Assembly (NCBI GenBank): GCA_009602725.1
Contig: WELB01000350.1
Span: 32,576-64,873 of the forward strand
Length of the DNA: 32,298 bases
DNA from: Spirogloea muscicola
Taxonomy: Eukaryota; Streptophyta; Zygnematophyceae; Spirogloeales; Spirogloeaceae
Direction of reading: 5' to 3'
This document shows positions 1 through 9,763 of the stretch, piece after piece; the first letter of the stretch is position 1; each line of letters opens with the position of its first letter. The notes under the pieces were generated by a model. The model did no database searches. It had not been told where the DNA came from and worked only from the letters and a program-made list of their open reading frames with translations. A program made the translations under genes and the position numbers.

Positions 1-139
1 GGGGGGGGGGGGGCAGCTCGTCCCCGTCGTCGCCGCAAACACCCTCCGCATTCCGTAGGCCCACCCACCAGCAGCAGCTCTGCTCCGCGAGCTTCTGGCG
101 CACTTCTTCCGCCCCTCTACCTTCGCCAACTCGTGACGC
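1..139. other. Window edge: G-run and GC-rich sequence, no gene
   Basis: The window opens with a run of 13 G. The rest, to the start of the first retroelement tail, has no recognisable domain. It may be the upstream continuation of that element in a broken frame, but I cannot show this. Confidence 0.4.
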
Positions 140-157
140 TTGTCAAGGCCAGAGCTG

Positions 158-440
158 GCCTCCCCTTCATCCCGACTGCGTCCATCTATGTGCCTTCAGC
201 GGTCCCAGGCGATCGCTTTGCATCGCCGGGCTGGTCGCGCCCTTGCAGCAGCCTCTGGTTTGCGCAGCGGGGTTGCTCTTCCTCCCCTCAGCTCATCTGA
301 CTTCCTACCGCTGACACGGGGGTACTGAGGGCGCCCCCTGTCTGCCTAGCCTTTGGCTCCGTCACGAAAACCTGTATGCATCTGGCTGGCAGTTTACAGC
401 CGGTTCTTCAATATCAGCAGCCGCTTTCTTTCCATTTTCA
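158..440 (+). mobile_element. Retroelement 3' tail, family G (C-terminus plus 3' UTR)
   Basis: The reading frame shows the basic helix shared by all tails here (SRLRPSMCLQRSQ, then ALHRRAGRALAAASG) and ends FLPLTRGY-stop at 326-328. The 3' UTR holds a weak hairpin of the CTGGCTGGC...ACAGCCGG type near 380-400. A second copy lies in reverse orientation at 30005-30290 and matches through both the coding end and the UTR. The upstream nuclease and reverse-transcriptase parts are missing, as expected of a 5'-truncated insertion. Confidence 0.7.
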
Positions 441-735
441 TGCGTACGGCGCGCCTTCTCTCGGATCCTCTTGTCCTAGAGAAGGCTGCATATCTGTCTT
501 TCTTGCGACGACAAGTTTCGGCCTGTTTGCAGCGTGCTCAAGCTAATGCCTTGCACCAGAAAGCTGGACGAGCTCTAGTTGGTGGTAGAAGGGCTTCGTA
601 TCTGACATCTAGAATCCTTCACGGTTTGACCCGTGGTTACTGAGCGGGTCAATCTGCTGTAGGTTATGTAGGTCATTAGATGTGCTTGCCTTTGTACTTG
701 GCAATTTGGCCTGGTTTGTTTCAAATACACGTAGT
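440..735 (+). mobile_element. Retroelement 3' tail, family D
   Basis: The frame from about 474 reads AAYLSFLRRQVSACLQRAQ, then ALHQKAGRALVGG, and closes GLTRGY-stop at 641-643. The 3' UTR begins TGAGCGGGTC and contains TGTGCTTGCCTTTGTACTTG. The same coding end and UTR are found in reverse at 22186-22450 and 27232-27478. Just upstream, near 436-460, is a degenerate copy of the GCGCATGAA / GCGCGCCTTCTC terminal motif, so this tail abuts the end of the preceding element. Confidence 0.75.
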
Positions 736-741
736 TTCCTT

Positions 742-778
742 GTCAATTCTTCCTGGGCTGGCTTTGCCACAGCCCCCG
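742..778 (+). repeat. Degenerate terminal hairpin, plus orientation
   Basis: TCCTGGGCTGGCTTTGCCACAG followed by CCCCC is a decayed copy of the GGGCTGG...CCAGCCC hairpin that ends most retroelement tails in the window. Confidence 0.5.
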
Positions 779-889
779 CCCCCTTCAGCTGCAGCCTCGC
801 ACTGTAGTCGGGGGGATTGCTTTCCGGCTGCTCGTCTACCTGATTCCTGATTGGCGGCCCCTCACTCGTGGTCGCTGAGTGTTTCATCC

Positions 890-1650
890 TACCGGCCAAG
901 CTCTGAGACGGTGCTTCTGCGCTGGACAAGAGGCACCCCGACAAGACCAGAAGCAGCCGCCGCAATGCTCCCTGCCCGCAAGTGCACTGCGTGAGCCAGG
1001 GAGCGTCGGAAGGAGACAGACGGCCGCATTCAGATTACCTGGGCAAGTGACCCAGCAACGTTGAAGCCGGCAGCTTCCCTTGCTGACCCTGTCGACGATC
1101 AATGGCCTGTCGGGCAAGTTGCTGCAGAAGGTCTAGCAAGCAACTGCCAAATACCCTGTGTACGTCTATCACAAGCGCAGCAAACTCAGCTCCAGCTGTA
1201 TGATCAGCATAATTGCGCTGCTTGCCACGGGCCGCCGTGCCGACAGCGTGCCCTGCTGTCGACGCCGATTTGTTGGGGTTGGCTGAGTCGACGGAGTCGG
1301 TAGTCTCGACATCTTCAATGATGCGGGGACAACTTCCAGCCTGAGGTGGCGACCAGGTCAGCGCGCCGGGGTTGGAGCTGACCGTCCGCCCCCAGCTGGA
1401 TGGGCATGACAGACGTGTTCTCCACGGCCACTGTGTAGCCAGCCTCCAGGAAAAACGCCATACATGCCGTCCCGCAGAAACACAGTGCGTGTGTATTAAG
1501 AGATGGGGCCATGTGTGGCCAAGTACGAAGGCAAACCCTAAGCCCGCAGGAGGTCGTGGGACCTGGTCCGCTCTCCCCCGTGTGCACAGCGGAGCATGTG
1601 CTAAGCCAGCTCCGCAGCGCCGGCGTTGCGTGCTCCGCACTCACACTGCA
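890..1650 (-). mobile_element. Retroelement tail, family B, decayed
   Basis: On the minus strand two frames together restore the family B order: VHTGESG near the knuckle, FFLEAGYTVAVENTSVMPI, RRADLVAT, then in another frame PRIIEDVETTDSVDSANP, RNYADHTAGAEFAALVIDVH, LLDLLQQLARQAIDRRQG and finally RRSLAHAVHLRAG. The frame breaks near 1315-1340 and again near 1035-1060, so no protein can be made. A stretch near 1487-1545 resembling the family D UTR (GGCCATGTGTGGCCAAGTAC) lies inside it. The close relative is the minus-strand copy at 18300-19120. Confidence 0.75.
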
Positions 1651-1744
1651 CCACACCGACGAGGCAGAACTTGGTTCAGAAAACCAAGTTGTGCCAGTAC
1701 ACCGCTTCAGGCAAAAGCTGGTGCAAAGAGTGAAGCTTCAGGAA

Positions 1745-2170
1745 GCGAAGCCCGGTGCTAATGGGGGGCTAGGGTGACAGCGTGCTCGCGCGACCAGGAA
1801 GAAAGGAGGCGCAGGGTGCGCATGGAGTGAAAAGGGTGGCCACTTCCAGCCAATATACGGAGGAGAAGATGATCTCTTCCAGTAGAGGCGATGGCTGCAA
1901 TTGGCGAGCCCGGGGAAATGATGAACAAAGTTCAACGGGGCCAGAAAAAAGCCTTAAAGCACCAGCAAACAACAGCTCTTCCAATGGAAGGCAGGGGCTG
2001 TAAAAGCCAGCCCAGATGATATGGACAAGGTCCGAAAGGTCCACAGTGGCTACTGGGTGCTGCTCAGGCGAGAGGTGGCGCAAAAAGTGGGCATTCATAA
2101 GTCGAAGCCCAATGGTGAGGTCAACCAAGGTAAGAGTGTGACGTTAGCGCCCACGGGTGAGCACATTCAA
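1745..2170 (-). mobile_element. Composite of retroelement 3' UTR pieces
   Basis: No conserved protein block is left. The stretch holds a GCGCAGGGTGCGCATGGA motif near 1808-1826 (the second terminal signature of this window), a minus-orientation hairpin at about 1990-2012 (GGGGCTGTAAAAGCCAGCCC) followed by GATATGGACAAGGTCC, and CCCACGGGTGAGCACAT near 2150, which is the complement of a worn CTCACCCGTGGG tail end. Confidence 0.5.
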
Positions 2171-2185
2171 AGCTTCGAGGTCTGT

Positions 2186-2275
2186 TCATTCTTCTTGTGG
2201 GCTGGCCTCTCACTTTTGTTGGCTGGCTTCTGCCAGCCCCTCTCTTCTATGGGCGAGCTCTTTCTTCTTTCACAG
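2186..2275 (+). repeat. Double terminal hairpin upstream of the methyltransferase
   Basis: A GTGGGCTGGCC half-copy is followed by a full GGCTGGCTTCTGCCAGCCCC stem-loop and CTATGGGCGAGCTCTTTCTT, the consensus 3' terminus of the retroelements. It sits about 300 bp upstream of the methyltransferase start. Confidence 0.7.
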
Positions 2276-2576
2276 CCAACTGGCCGCTCCTGGAAGTCTC
2301 TTTCTTCTTGTTTGAATCGTCCGACAGGCCAAGCCTCTCGGGGAGCAGGAGGAGCGCCGCCACGGAAGCCAATGGCCTGACTAGGAGCGCGCCCAGCAGC
2401 CGGGCGGGTGATTAGCCGGAGCTTGGGAGCAGGTGCCGGCTGAGCGAGAGCGAGAGAGCGAGAGTGGGGCGAAAAGAGGGCCGCGGACGAGGCAGTAGGC
2501 TGAAATCGAGCCGGCCAGGCGGGGCGCTTGCTTGCTTGCATCACGGCGGCATCAGGCGCGGCCCCGCCCGCCCGCC

Positions 2577-3626
2577 ATGGCCCCCCCCGCCGCCGCCGCC
2601 GCCGNGCGCGGCAAGGCGGCGACGGCGCTGTCGGGCGGCGGGCTGGCGCGCGACCAGGTGGCGCGCGGCTGGGCGCAGTACGACGCCTTCTTCACGCAGG
2701 CGCAACAGAAAGAGGCGGGGGGCCCGGCGGTGCGCGAGAAATCGGGCGCGCCGGCGCTGGTGGACACGTTCTACAACCTGGTGACCGACATCTATGAGTG
2801 GGGGTGGGGCCAGTCGTTCCACTTCTCGCCCGCCGTGCCCGGCGCCTCGGACCGCGAGGCCACGCGCCTGCACGAGGTCCGCGTCGCCGCCCTGCTGGGC
2901 CTGCGCCCCGGCCTCACCGCGCTGGACGCCGGCTGCGGCGTCGGCGGGCCCATGCGCGCCATCGCCGCTGCGTCCGGCGCCCACGTCGTCGGCGTCACCA
3001 TCAACGAGTATCAGGTGCAGCGCGCCCAGGCCCACAACGCCAAGGCCGGCCTCCAGCACCTCGCGCGCGTCCTCCAGGGCTCCTTCCTCGCCATGCCCTT
3101 CCCGCCGTCCCACTTCGATGCCGCCTTCAGCATCGAGGCCACCTGCCACGCCCCGCGCCTCCAGGACGTCTACGCCGAGATCCACCGTGTTCTCAAGCCC
3201 GGCGCGCTGTACGCGTCGTACGAGTGGGTCACGACGCCGCTCTACGACCCCGCCGACCCCGCGCACGCCGCCATCATCGCCGAGATCAACCACGGCAACG
3301 CGCTGCCCGAGATGCGGTCCCACACGCAGGTGGTGGCCGCCGCGCGCGAGGTGGGCTTCGAGGTGCTGCGCAGCGAGGACCTGGCGCTGCCGCCCGCGCT
3401 ACCCTGGTGGCGCCGCCTCCAGCTCGGACGCCTCGCCTACCTGCGCAACCACGCGGTGGTCACCGCCCTCTCCTGGGTTGGCATTGCGCCCAAGGGCCTC
3501 GTCGAGGTCCACGACATGCTCACCACCGTCGCCGCCGCCCTCGCGCGCGCCGGCGAGCTCGGCATCTTCACGCCCATGCACCTCCTCCTCCTGCGCAAGC
3601 CGCTGGACCCGCCTGCCGCCGCCTGA
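2577..3626 (+). CDS. SMT1: Sterol C-24 methyltransferase (SMT/ERG6 family)
   Basis: Transfers a methyl group from S-adenosylmethionine to C-24 of a sterol side chain (cycloartenol in plants and most green algae), an early committed step of ergosterol/phytosterol synthesis at the ER. The 349-residue frame is uninterrupted. It shows the sterol-binding block YEWGWGQSFHFS at 73-84, the SAM motif LDAGCGVGGP at 116-125, GVTINEYQV at 139-147, IEATCHAP at 186-193, YEWVTT at 215-220 and EINHGNALPEMRS at 236-248, then a C-terminal sterol-methyltransferase domain. The start is the ATG in CCCGCCCGCCATGG; the open frame runs 45 bases further up but has only a TTG. One unresolved base lies at 2605 in a GCC run. 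Residue 169 is Ser (QGSFLAMPF) where relatives often have Asp. It is intronless, unusual for an algal gene of this kind. Whether it prefers cycloartenol (SMT1) or a later substrate (SMT2) is not decidable here. Confidence 0.95.
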   Translation: MAPPAAAAAXRGKAATALSGGGLARDQVARGWAQYDAFFTQAQQKEAGGPAVREKSGAPALVDTFYNLVTDIYEWGWGQSFHFSPAVPGASDREATRLHEVRVAALLGLRPGLTALDAGCGVGGPMRAIAAASGAHVVGVTINEYQVQRAQAHNAKAGLQHLARVLQGSFLAMPFPPSHFDAAFSIEATCHAPRLQDVYAEIHRVLKPGALYASYEWVTTPLYDPADPAHAAIIAEINHGNALPEMRSHTQVVAAAREVGFEVLRSEDLALPPALPWWRRLQLGRLAYLRNHAVVTALSWVGIAPKGLVEVHDMLTTVAAALARAGELGIFTPMHLLLLRKPLDPPAAA

Positions 3627-5084
3627 GCGCCCCCCCTCCCCCTCCCTTGGCGCCTGTGCGGCACTCCGGCCGCCAGCTTCACCCCAGGTTGGCTTGCCGG
3701 ACACTCACTGTGATGCCTGCCCTCACTCCACTGCGCCCCAAGTTTGCCGCTCCCCCTTCATTTGTCGAGCAACGAGAAGGATAGGTGGGATCGATGTTGT
3801 CATCTGCAGTCCTGGTCACCCTGTGCCGGTGGCAGCTGGCTCGAGCGTACTGGGGAGAGACTTCTTGTGTCCTTCAGTTTGCGGTCGAAGCTGTACTCCC
3901 AAAGTCAGTGCCTGCTGAGTGAGGGTCTTTGGCTGGCGCCACTGATGCTTAGATGTTGGGCAAGCTCATTTCTCACGCTAGGTTCATGCCTTGATGCTGA
4001 ATATGGCAAGGCTGCCGCCTGTCTCTCGCTCGCTCGAGGATTAGCTTGTGCCCACATTGTCCTGAGGCACTGCACCCCCGCCCTCAAGTGCAACTGCAGA
4101 GCCTTGTGTGCATTCCAGTGGTGCTGTCTGCAACGCGCTGTCGACCGAATACCAGTCTTGGTCCAGTGCCTTGTCATCTTTCGCAGATGCCTTGTGTCAA
4201 TGACTGTAGCAGCTGCCACTTGAGACTCTCATTGTTCTGCATTGTACATTGCGCTCCTAAGAATGACGGCTCTGTAATCTTTTGCAGGTCTGTCATTCTG
4301 TCCAGTGGCTGCAGCAAGGTTCTGAGGTTGTTCCTCCAACATCATGGACTAGAAGACTGTTTCGGATTGCCAGGCAACTTTGCCTCATTCAACACTTAAA
4401 TCTTCGTTCTATTGTCTTGCCCCCAATGATAAGTAGTATACACTTGCTCCTCTCAGCTTTGATTTAGGACTGCAGGGAGGCTGCTTGCGCTGTCCGCAAT
4501 GCCAGGACTTCCATTGCCGGTTCCACATTGTTCTGCTTGCCCTCCAAAGGAGGCCGTAATGTATCATCTGCGGAAGTGTCAGCGCAGCTGCTCTTAGGCC
4601 CCAGCACTCCTGAGGAGTTGGCAGCATCACCCAGTTGCCGCCTCTCTTGCCCGTGGCAGCTTGCCAAGGGCATGGCAGTGATGCGCAGACTTCATTTAAG
4701 CAGGTCTTTGCTCTAGTTGCCGCCCTCAGGTACCCTTGTGGTCTACATGATGCAACAGACAATGAGCTTGCAGCCACTGGTATTGAGTGATTGACATGCT
4801 TTCAAGCAAGGTGCGATGAAGTTGCGCCAAGCATCACTGGCCCTTAATGACAACGGACATAGTCAAAGAGATTCAAGACGCCCCTGCTGCAGGCAGCTGG
4901 CGGCCTCTCAAAGCCCTAATGCCAAAAGGGACAGCCTAGCTTCATGACTGAGGTGCACTGCTTAGGGGGTGTATGTTGCAAGATAACAGGGCGTCAAGCT
5001 GTCTCCCTTGTGCATCACTTCAAAGATGGGTGCTGCCTCCACAGTGGCCCTTTGACATGGAACCTCCCTGCTTTGTATATGCCA
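3627..5084. other. Convergent intergenic region (3' UTRs), no gene
   Basis: This lies between the stop of the methyltransferase (+) and the stop of the START-like gene (-). No conserved protein block, hairpin terminus or retroelement tail is seen in either strand; base composition is lower in GC than the flanking exons, as expected for algal 3' UTR and spacer. Confidence 0.6.
4273..4277 (+). terminator. Possible polyadenylation signal TGTAA
   Basis: TGTAA is the usual chlorophyte polyadenylation signal. This occurrence would give the methyltransferase a 3' UTR of about 660 bases. A pentamer occurs often by chance, so this is a candidate only. Confidence 0.3.
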
Positions 5085-6992
5085 TCATTGATTACGGCAT
5101 CGGGAAACTGCCTCCTCGCACACGCTCCTCAGATTGGCCTGGATCTCCTGCCCTATGCGGCCCTCCACGATGCCCACTGGAAGCCAAGCTTGCGGGCGAA
5201 CCTCGACAGTGTACGATAGGTCGGTCTCTTGCTCCAACAATTTGCTCTGCATGGGCCAAGGTACGAGCCATCAGACCTGGGGATTTAGGAGTTGGCACTC
5301 TTAGATATGGATCGAGCCAAACTGCCGGTGTACTATCACTCTGTTCTGCTCTTCTCTTTGTCACTGCCAATGTCCGTTGTGCTGGCTTGCTTGAGCAACT
5401 GCCTGCAGACAAGCCACATACCACCCCCAGCCTCCACAGGCACTCAAGCTGCACGATGCTGCTTGCTGTGAGAGGATTGCCTCTCTGTTGGCCTTGTGTG
5501 GCAACGACACTTCGAATGCAAGCAAACTACAAGTGCAAGCAACTGCCCGAAGCATTCTTGCTGATGAAGTACCACTAGCTTCGAGTGTAAGGAAATGCAA
5601 CAAGCAGGACAATTCAACACACACTGAAGGAAGGACTTCAGCAACTGGAGATGCTCCCTCTTATGCAGCCTTTGCATGAGGTGCGCTGCTATCCCCGCTC
5701 ACGCTGCTAGGAGCACATCCTAGATTGGGTGCTGTGTGGTATTCCGCCCTGCCATACTGTTCCTCGAATGACTTGACATGCTACGGTCATGTAGAAATTA
5801 GCTGGTGATATGAAGGGCAGTAATTGACCTGCATCCGCCAAGTGCCATTGAAAAGCTGGAAGTCGCCCTCCACCATAGTGAAGGCAATGTCCCGTTGTCG
5901 CCCTGCGTCAGGCAGCTCGACCTCCACACCTTCCTGCACGTCCACCATTACTCTCGCCCTGAACTTGATGCCAAGTGCCACCTCCTGCTCCCCTACCTGG
6001 CCAGATCATACAGCAGCAGCATCGTCAGGCAGTCAGCGATCACTACTACCCAGAAATGTGCAGACCGCTTGTATGGAGCTGCAGTCTAGCTGCATGCCAT
6101 AGAATGCCCACCTAACCTGCATGAGGCGGGCGCCCGTGGGAAGGACTTCCACGACCTCGTTGACAGCAAGGGAAGGAATGAACTCGGCCAGGTGGGCATA
6201 GTCAGTCAGCGAGTTCCAGATGGCCTCAATTGGAGCGCCCACGCGGATGCTCGCACTCACTCGTCTCGTATTTCGACCAATCTTCTCCACCTTCACTGAC
6301 CACGCCGGAAACAAGTCAAGTAGGCTCGAGCAATCACCAACCCACAATGCCATGAGCAGATAACATGTTTCTCCGCGATGGACAACCGAGAAATTGTGGC
6401 TTGAGGCTGGCAGACGTGTGCGCAAAACTCAACGAGGCTCAGAGATTGACTATGAGGGCTTTCCAGCTGCCGGAGCGAGCTCTGCGACGTCTGCATCAAA
6501 AGGAGGGCAGTGGCGCGCAGCCTGCCACAGCTCGTCCCAGCCGGCAGCTGGAATGCGACGACCCCTGGCAGGCAGCAAGGGCCATCTGGTGCGAAGCTGG
6601 CGCATGCCTGAGATCTCCTCTTGCTCGTCGGGTTCGGGCCCAGGTACATCAGCATCCTCGGCAAGGGCGCCTTGGCCCGCCAGCAGCTCCACATCGTCGT
6701 TCCTGGCAGTTGCGCCACTGAACGTTTCGCCTCTCTGGGTCTGCTCGGCACGGGGCGTGGCCAGGCACCGGCGCCACTGCAAGCCTCTGCGTGCGGGCTC
6801 CGGTCGCCCGTGCGCTGCACGGCGTAGGCAGGCGGTGCCGCGGACGGCGCTGGCGGCTGTTGGCGCCAGAGCAGCGGCGAGAGGTGCAGCCGACGGCGAG
6901 GCCGCCGGGCCGTCCGGTGGCCTCGCCGTCGAGCGGAGGCGCCGGAGGCCATGGCTCGGGGCCAGCGACGCGGCGGTGGCGGCGGCCGCCAT
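5085..6992 (-). CDS. Plastid-type START-like protein (polyketide cyclase/COQ10 superfamily), four exons
   Basis: Proposed exons on the minus strand: 6992 to 6608 (or 6563), 6295-6117, 5996-5829 and 5246-5085. Phases agree at every join and give 297 residues with the shorter exon 1. Exon 1 encodes an Ala/Arg/Ser-rich, acid-poor leader typical of a chloroplast transit peptide (MAAAATAASLAPSHGLRRL), then an acidic linker. Exon 2 carries RRVSASIRVGAPIEAIWNSL and TDYAHLAEFIPSLAV. Exon 3 carries VGEQEVALGIKFRARV and FTMVEGDFQLFNGTW. Exon 4 carries LSYTVEVRP, WLPVGIVEGRIGQEI and NLRSVCEEA. This order is that of the SRPBCC/START-like proteins of plants and cyanobacteria (plant 'polyketide cyclase/dehydrase and lipid transport' family), thought to bind a lipid or other hydrophobic ligand. 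Introns 2 and 3 are GT-AG. Intron 1 needs either a GC donor after position 6608 or a GT donor after 6563; both keep phase. The ligand is unknown. It converges on the methyltransferase. Confidence 0.85.
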
Positions 6993-7164
6993 GAGGTCCC
7001 GCTGCGGGGAGCGGGGGCGGGAAATGGAGTGTGTGCTGGGTGATGGCGGGCATTGAGTGGCCAAGTATCACCGAGGCCAAGCACATTGACAGATGACAGG
7101 AGGCGGGGGTGGCGGGAATGCGGGCCTCCGGGCGGCTGGAAGAAGCCCCTCCGGGGCGGTGGGT

Positions 7165-7285
7165 CTCGTCTGCTCCTGGACGCGGTACCGATCGACGCAT
7201 ACAAGGCTGGCGCACCCACGTCAACCGTGTCTGGTTGGGCCACGTCCAGCGCGGAGCGCAAGGAGCGGCACTACCAGGAAAGAGA
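7165..7285 (+). mobile_element. Retroelement nuclease fragment, family C, truncated at both ends
   Basis: The plus frame reads LLLDAVPIDAYKAGAPTSTV and then SSAERKERHYQ, matching the nuclease block of the minus-strand copy just downstream (VVLIDAYKAGAPTSTVSG, ERKKERHYHDHP). It stops matching exactly where the GAGAGAAGGCGCGCGGGG terminus of the inverted copy begins (near 7280). It lies within about 200 bp upstream of the START-like gene start. Confidence 0.75.
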
Positions 7286-7872
7286 GAGAAGGCGCGCGGG
7301 GCGCATGAATTGAAAGGGAGGCCAATTCAAGCCAATACATTGTTCAGGCAGAGTCGAGTGCAGACTAAACAATGCTACATAATACGGAGACCTAATCTAA
7401 GGTACCTAAGATGACATTAGTACCCACGGGTGAGCACAAACAAATCTGACAAGCTAACTTGGGGAGCTGGAGCGCCGCCACGAAAGCCGGAGGCCTGACT
7501 TAGAGCGCGCCCTGCACGTTGATGAAGAGCCAATGCTTGCGAGCGCTGCAAACTAAGCGAGAGCCGCATTCTATAATATGCAACTAAGGCCTGCGGAATG
7601 CTGGAGTGGCCCAAGCTGCCCCCCCGACTTCGACGACGCGCATCAACCAGCCGGGCCAGATGCTGGATCAGGGAGGACCATTTCACGCCGTAGCCTCCAT
7701 AGATATCCATGGCACACGGGTAAAGATGGTCCCCTCGAGGATGATCATGGTAGTGCCGCTCCTTCTTGCGCTCCGCGCTGGACGTGGCCCAGCCAGACAC
7801 GGTTGACGTTGGTGCGCCAGCCTTGTATGCGTCGATCAGTACCACGTCCAAGAGCAGACGAGGCCCACCAGG
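7285..7872 (-). mobile_element. Retroelement tail, family C, with open C-terminal frame
   Basis: Minus frame 7851-7417 is open: VVLIDAYKAGAPTSTV (nuclease core Asp), KKERHYHDHPRGDHLYP, AMDIYGGYGVKWSSLIQHL, YRMRLSLSLQRSQALALHQR, AGRALSQASGFRGGAPAPQ, then LFVLTRGY-stop at 7417. The Asp-Val ... Lys-x-x-x-Tyr spacing fits a PD-(D/E)XK nuclease as found at the C-end of R2-type non-LTR elements. Its 3' UTR runs to the GGGCGCATGAATTGAA / AGAAGGCGCGCGG motif near 7285-7310. Upstream parts are absent. Confidence 0.8.
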
Positions 7873-7874
7873 AA

Positions 7875-8040
7875 AGAGAGAAGGCGCGCGGGGCGCATGA
7901 ATTGAAAGAAAGCGCGGCCAGATTGACTGGTGGCTGGGAAAGGCCAGCCCGAAGGAATGGACAAGGTCTGAAGGAGCCGGAGTGCGAAGGACTAGGACTA
8001 AGACATCAGCCAGGGAACGCTCAGTAACCTCTAGTCAGGA
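7875..8040 (-). mobile_element. Short retroelement 3' end
   Basis: Minus strand: LTRGY-stop is encoded at about 8021-8038 (complement CTGACTAGAGGTTACTGA), followed by a UTR with the terminal hairpin at about 7932-7953 (GCTGGGAAAGGCCAGCCC plus GGAATGGACAAGG) and the GAAGGCGCGCGGGGCGCATG motif at 7883-7902. Both terminal signatures of the window occur in this one piece. Confidence 0.6.
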
Positions 8041-8515
8041 GATGCTACCAGGACCATCCCACAAGGGCACCATCTTTATCCGTGTGCCATGGATATCTGC
8101 GGAGGCTACGGCGTGAAATGGTCCTCCCTGATCCAGCATCTGGCCCGGCTTGTTGATGCGCGTCGTCAAAGTCGGGGGGGCAGCTTGGGCCACTCCAGCA
8201 TTCCGCTGGCCTTGGTTGCATGTTATAGAATGCGGCTCTCACTTAGTTTGCAGCGCTCGCGTGCATTGGCTCTTCATCAACGTGCAGGGCGCGCTCGAAG
8301 TCAGGCCTCCGGCTTTCGTGGCGGCGCTCCAGCTCCCCAAGTTAGCTTGTCGGATTTGTTTGTGCTCACCCGTGGGTACTGATGTCACCTTAGGCACCTT
8401 AATTTAGGTCTCCGTATTATGTAGCCCTGTTTAGTTTGCCCTAGACTCTGCCTGAACAATGTATCGGCTTGAAATGGCCTTCAGTTCATTTCATGCGCCC
8501 CGCAAGCCTTCTCTC
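8041..8515 (+). mobile_element. Retroelement tail, family C, plus orientation
   Basis: Open frame 8089-8382: MDICGGYGVKWSSLIQHLAR, MRLSLSLQRSRALALHQR, ASGFRGGAPAPQVSLSD, LFVLTRGY-stop. The 3' UTR (ACCTTAATTTAGGTCTCCG, then TTGTTTAG.. GAACAATGTATCGGCTTGAA) ends TTTCATGCGCCCCGCAAGCC TTCTCTCC near 8515. It is the head-to-head partner of the family C copy at 7285-7872 and starts further 3', so it lacks the nuclease Asp block. Confidence 0.8.
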
Positions 8516-8524
8516 CCTCCAAAT

Positions 8525-8765
8525 TAGAAAGTCGCGCGGTGCGCATGAAATCAAAAGGGATGGCCATCCAAGCCAGTACCCTGTGAGGTAGTGAGAGAAG
8601 GCGCAAGGTGAGCACAGAATGAGAGGTGGATAAAACCAAAGAAAGTAAGAATAGGAAGGGGAGGGCTGTGAAAGGCCAGCCCAGAAAAGAGTGGACAAGA
8701 GTCACCTTGACGACACCCAGAAGCAGCAGCCAAAGCTAGGCCTGCCCAAAATTGCACTGCCAGCC
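8525..8765 (-). mobile_element. Retroelement 3' remnant with terminal motifs
   Basis: Minus strand reads GLALAAASGCRQGD, the AAASG stretch found just before the end of the tails, then degenerates. Two GCGCATGA-type motifs (8530-8550, 8599-8620) and a hairpin (GGGCTGTGAAAGGCCAGCCC, about 8661-8680) follow. Confidence 0.5.
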
Positions 8766-9212
8766 TGAGGACGCTGGATTGAGACAGAGAGCCGCCTGGG
8801 GCTACACAACTGAAGCCCTACGTCAAGGATCTGCTAAGGTATTTGTGTGGAATCCGGTTGAAGGGGGAACTCAGAGAAGAAGCAGCTCTGAGGGATGCGA
8901 GGCCTGGGAGGTGTTGGTAAGCTCTTCAAAAGGGAGTGGAAAGCCAGCGATCAGAAGATCACACAAGGTGAAAGAATGTAGCTCTTGCAAGAAAGGGGAT
9001 GGCCGTGAGAGGCCTGCCAAAAAAGGATCAGGAGGAAGGAAGAAGAGGCTCTTCCTCCAATCCAACGGCTGTAAAAAGCCAGCCTATGACAATTGCACAA
9101 GATCCAAGAAAGAGGAAGCTCTGCCAAGGAGTCAGATGGGTGAGAAAGACCAGCCCATCCAGGACAGGCATTGGCTGTGAAAGGCCAGCCCAAAGGAAGT
9201 GGACAGGGTCCA
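8655..9212 (-). repeat. Array of terminal hairpins, all minus orientation
   Basis: Hairpin cores lie at about 8661-8680, 8935-8950, 8996-9018, 9065-9082, 9137-9157 and 9172-9190. Each is a variant of GGCTGTGAAAGGCCAGCCC followed by an A-rich step and GGAC-AGGTCC-like sequence. The last three are only 40-70 bp apart, with AAGAGGAAGCTC-like spacers. No protein block is present between them. Confidence 0.6.
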
Positions 9213-9560
9213 AAGGGGCCAGAAAGCAGAAACTACGCAGCTGCGCAAATGGCTACAATGAAAGGGTGCTCAATAGTCTCTGGTCACCAGCCGCAAGTTG
9301 GATTATAGCAGCCGGAGAAGACTTGCGCCGTCGATACCCAGAGGCAGCAGCCAAGGCGCAACCTGTCCACGTATGCACATCAAATTCTTAGAAACGCTGG
9401 AGCGAGGGATGGTAGGCGCATCTGGTACACCTGGGCAAGTCTCACGGCGGCATTGAAGTTGAGCTGCTCGCCCTACTGTCCTTGACACCAGCTTACTGCT
9501 CGCCGTGCAAGCTGCTGGAGAAGGTTGAGCCACCGAGTCTGCGAACGTGCCGCGGACGTC
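9200..9560 (-). mobile_element. Retroelement tail, family B-like, decayed
   Basis: Minus strand in changing frames: LNLLQQLARRAVSWCQGQ, stop, then QLNFNAAVRLAQVYQMRLPS, and later LAAASGYRR and a worn copy of the RGY end (CCAGAGACTATTGAGCACCC). It corresponds to LDLLQRLAREAIERRQG ... SLSQVFRMRLAVS of the better copy at 18300-19120. Frame breaks and stops exclude function. Its UTR runs into the hairpin at 9172-9190. Confidence 0.65.
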
Positions 9561-9763
9561 AATTGATGGTCAAAATCGCAAAGAGCTTTGGAAAGCAGGA
9601 AGCCAGTAAAGCAGGTGGCCGCTCAGAAACCCCAGTGTGCAGCCGCATGTCGGACTGACCGAAGACAAGGCCGAGCAACCAGGGGGGTGGCAGTGAAGTG
9701 CCAGCTAGATAACGAGGAAGGCCAGCTTCACAGTGCACGGACAAGGCTGCTCCGCCTGCTAGT

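Noticed and set aside
2541-3918. Long frames overlapping the methyltransferase on both strands (2541-3323 minus, 2794-3918 and 2798-3784 plus)
   Set aside because: They are Arg/Pro/Ala-rich shadows caused by high GC at third positions of the real gene; none shows a domain.
6293-7261. Minus frame of 322 codons across exon 1 of the START-like gene
   Set aside because: It is out of phase with the conserved exons 2-4 and mixes retroelement, promoter and intron sequence; the frame starting at 6992 fits the splice phases instead.
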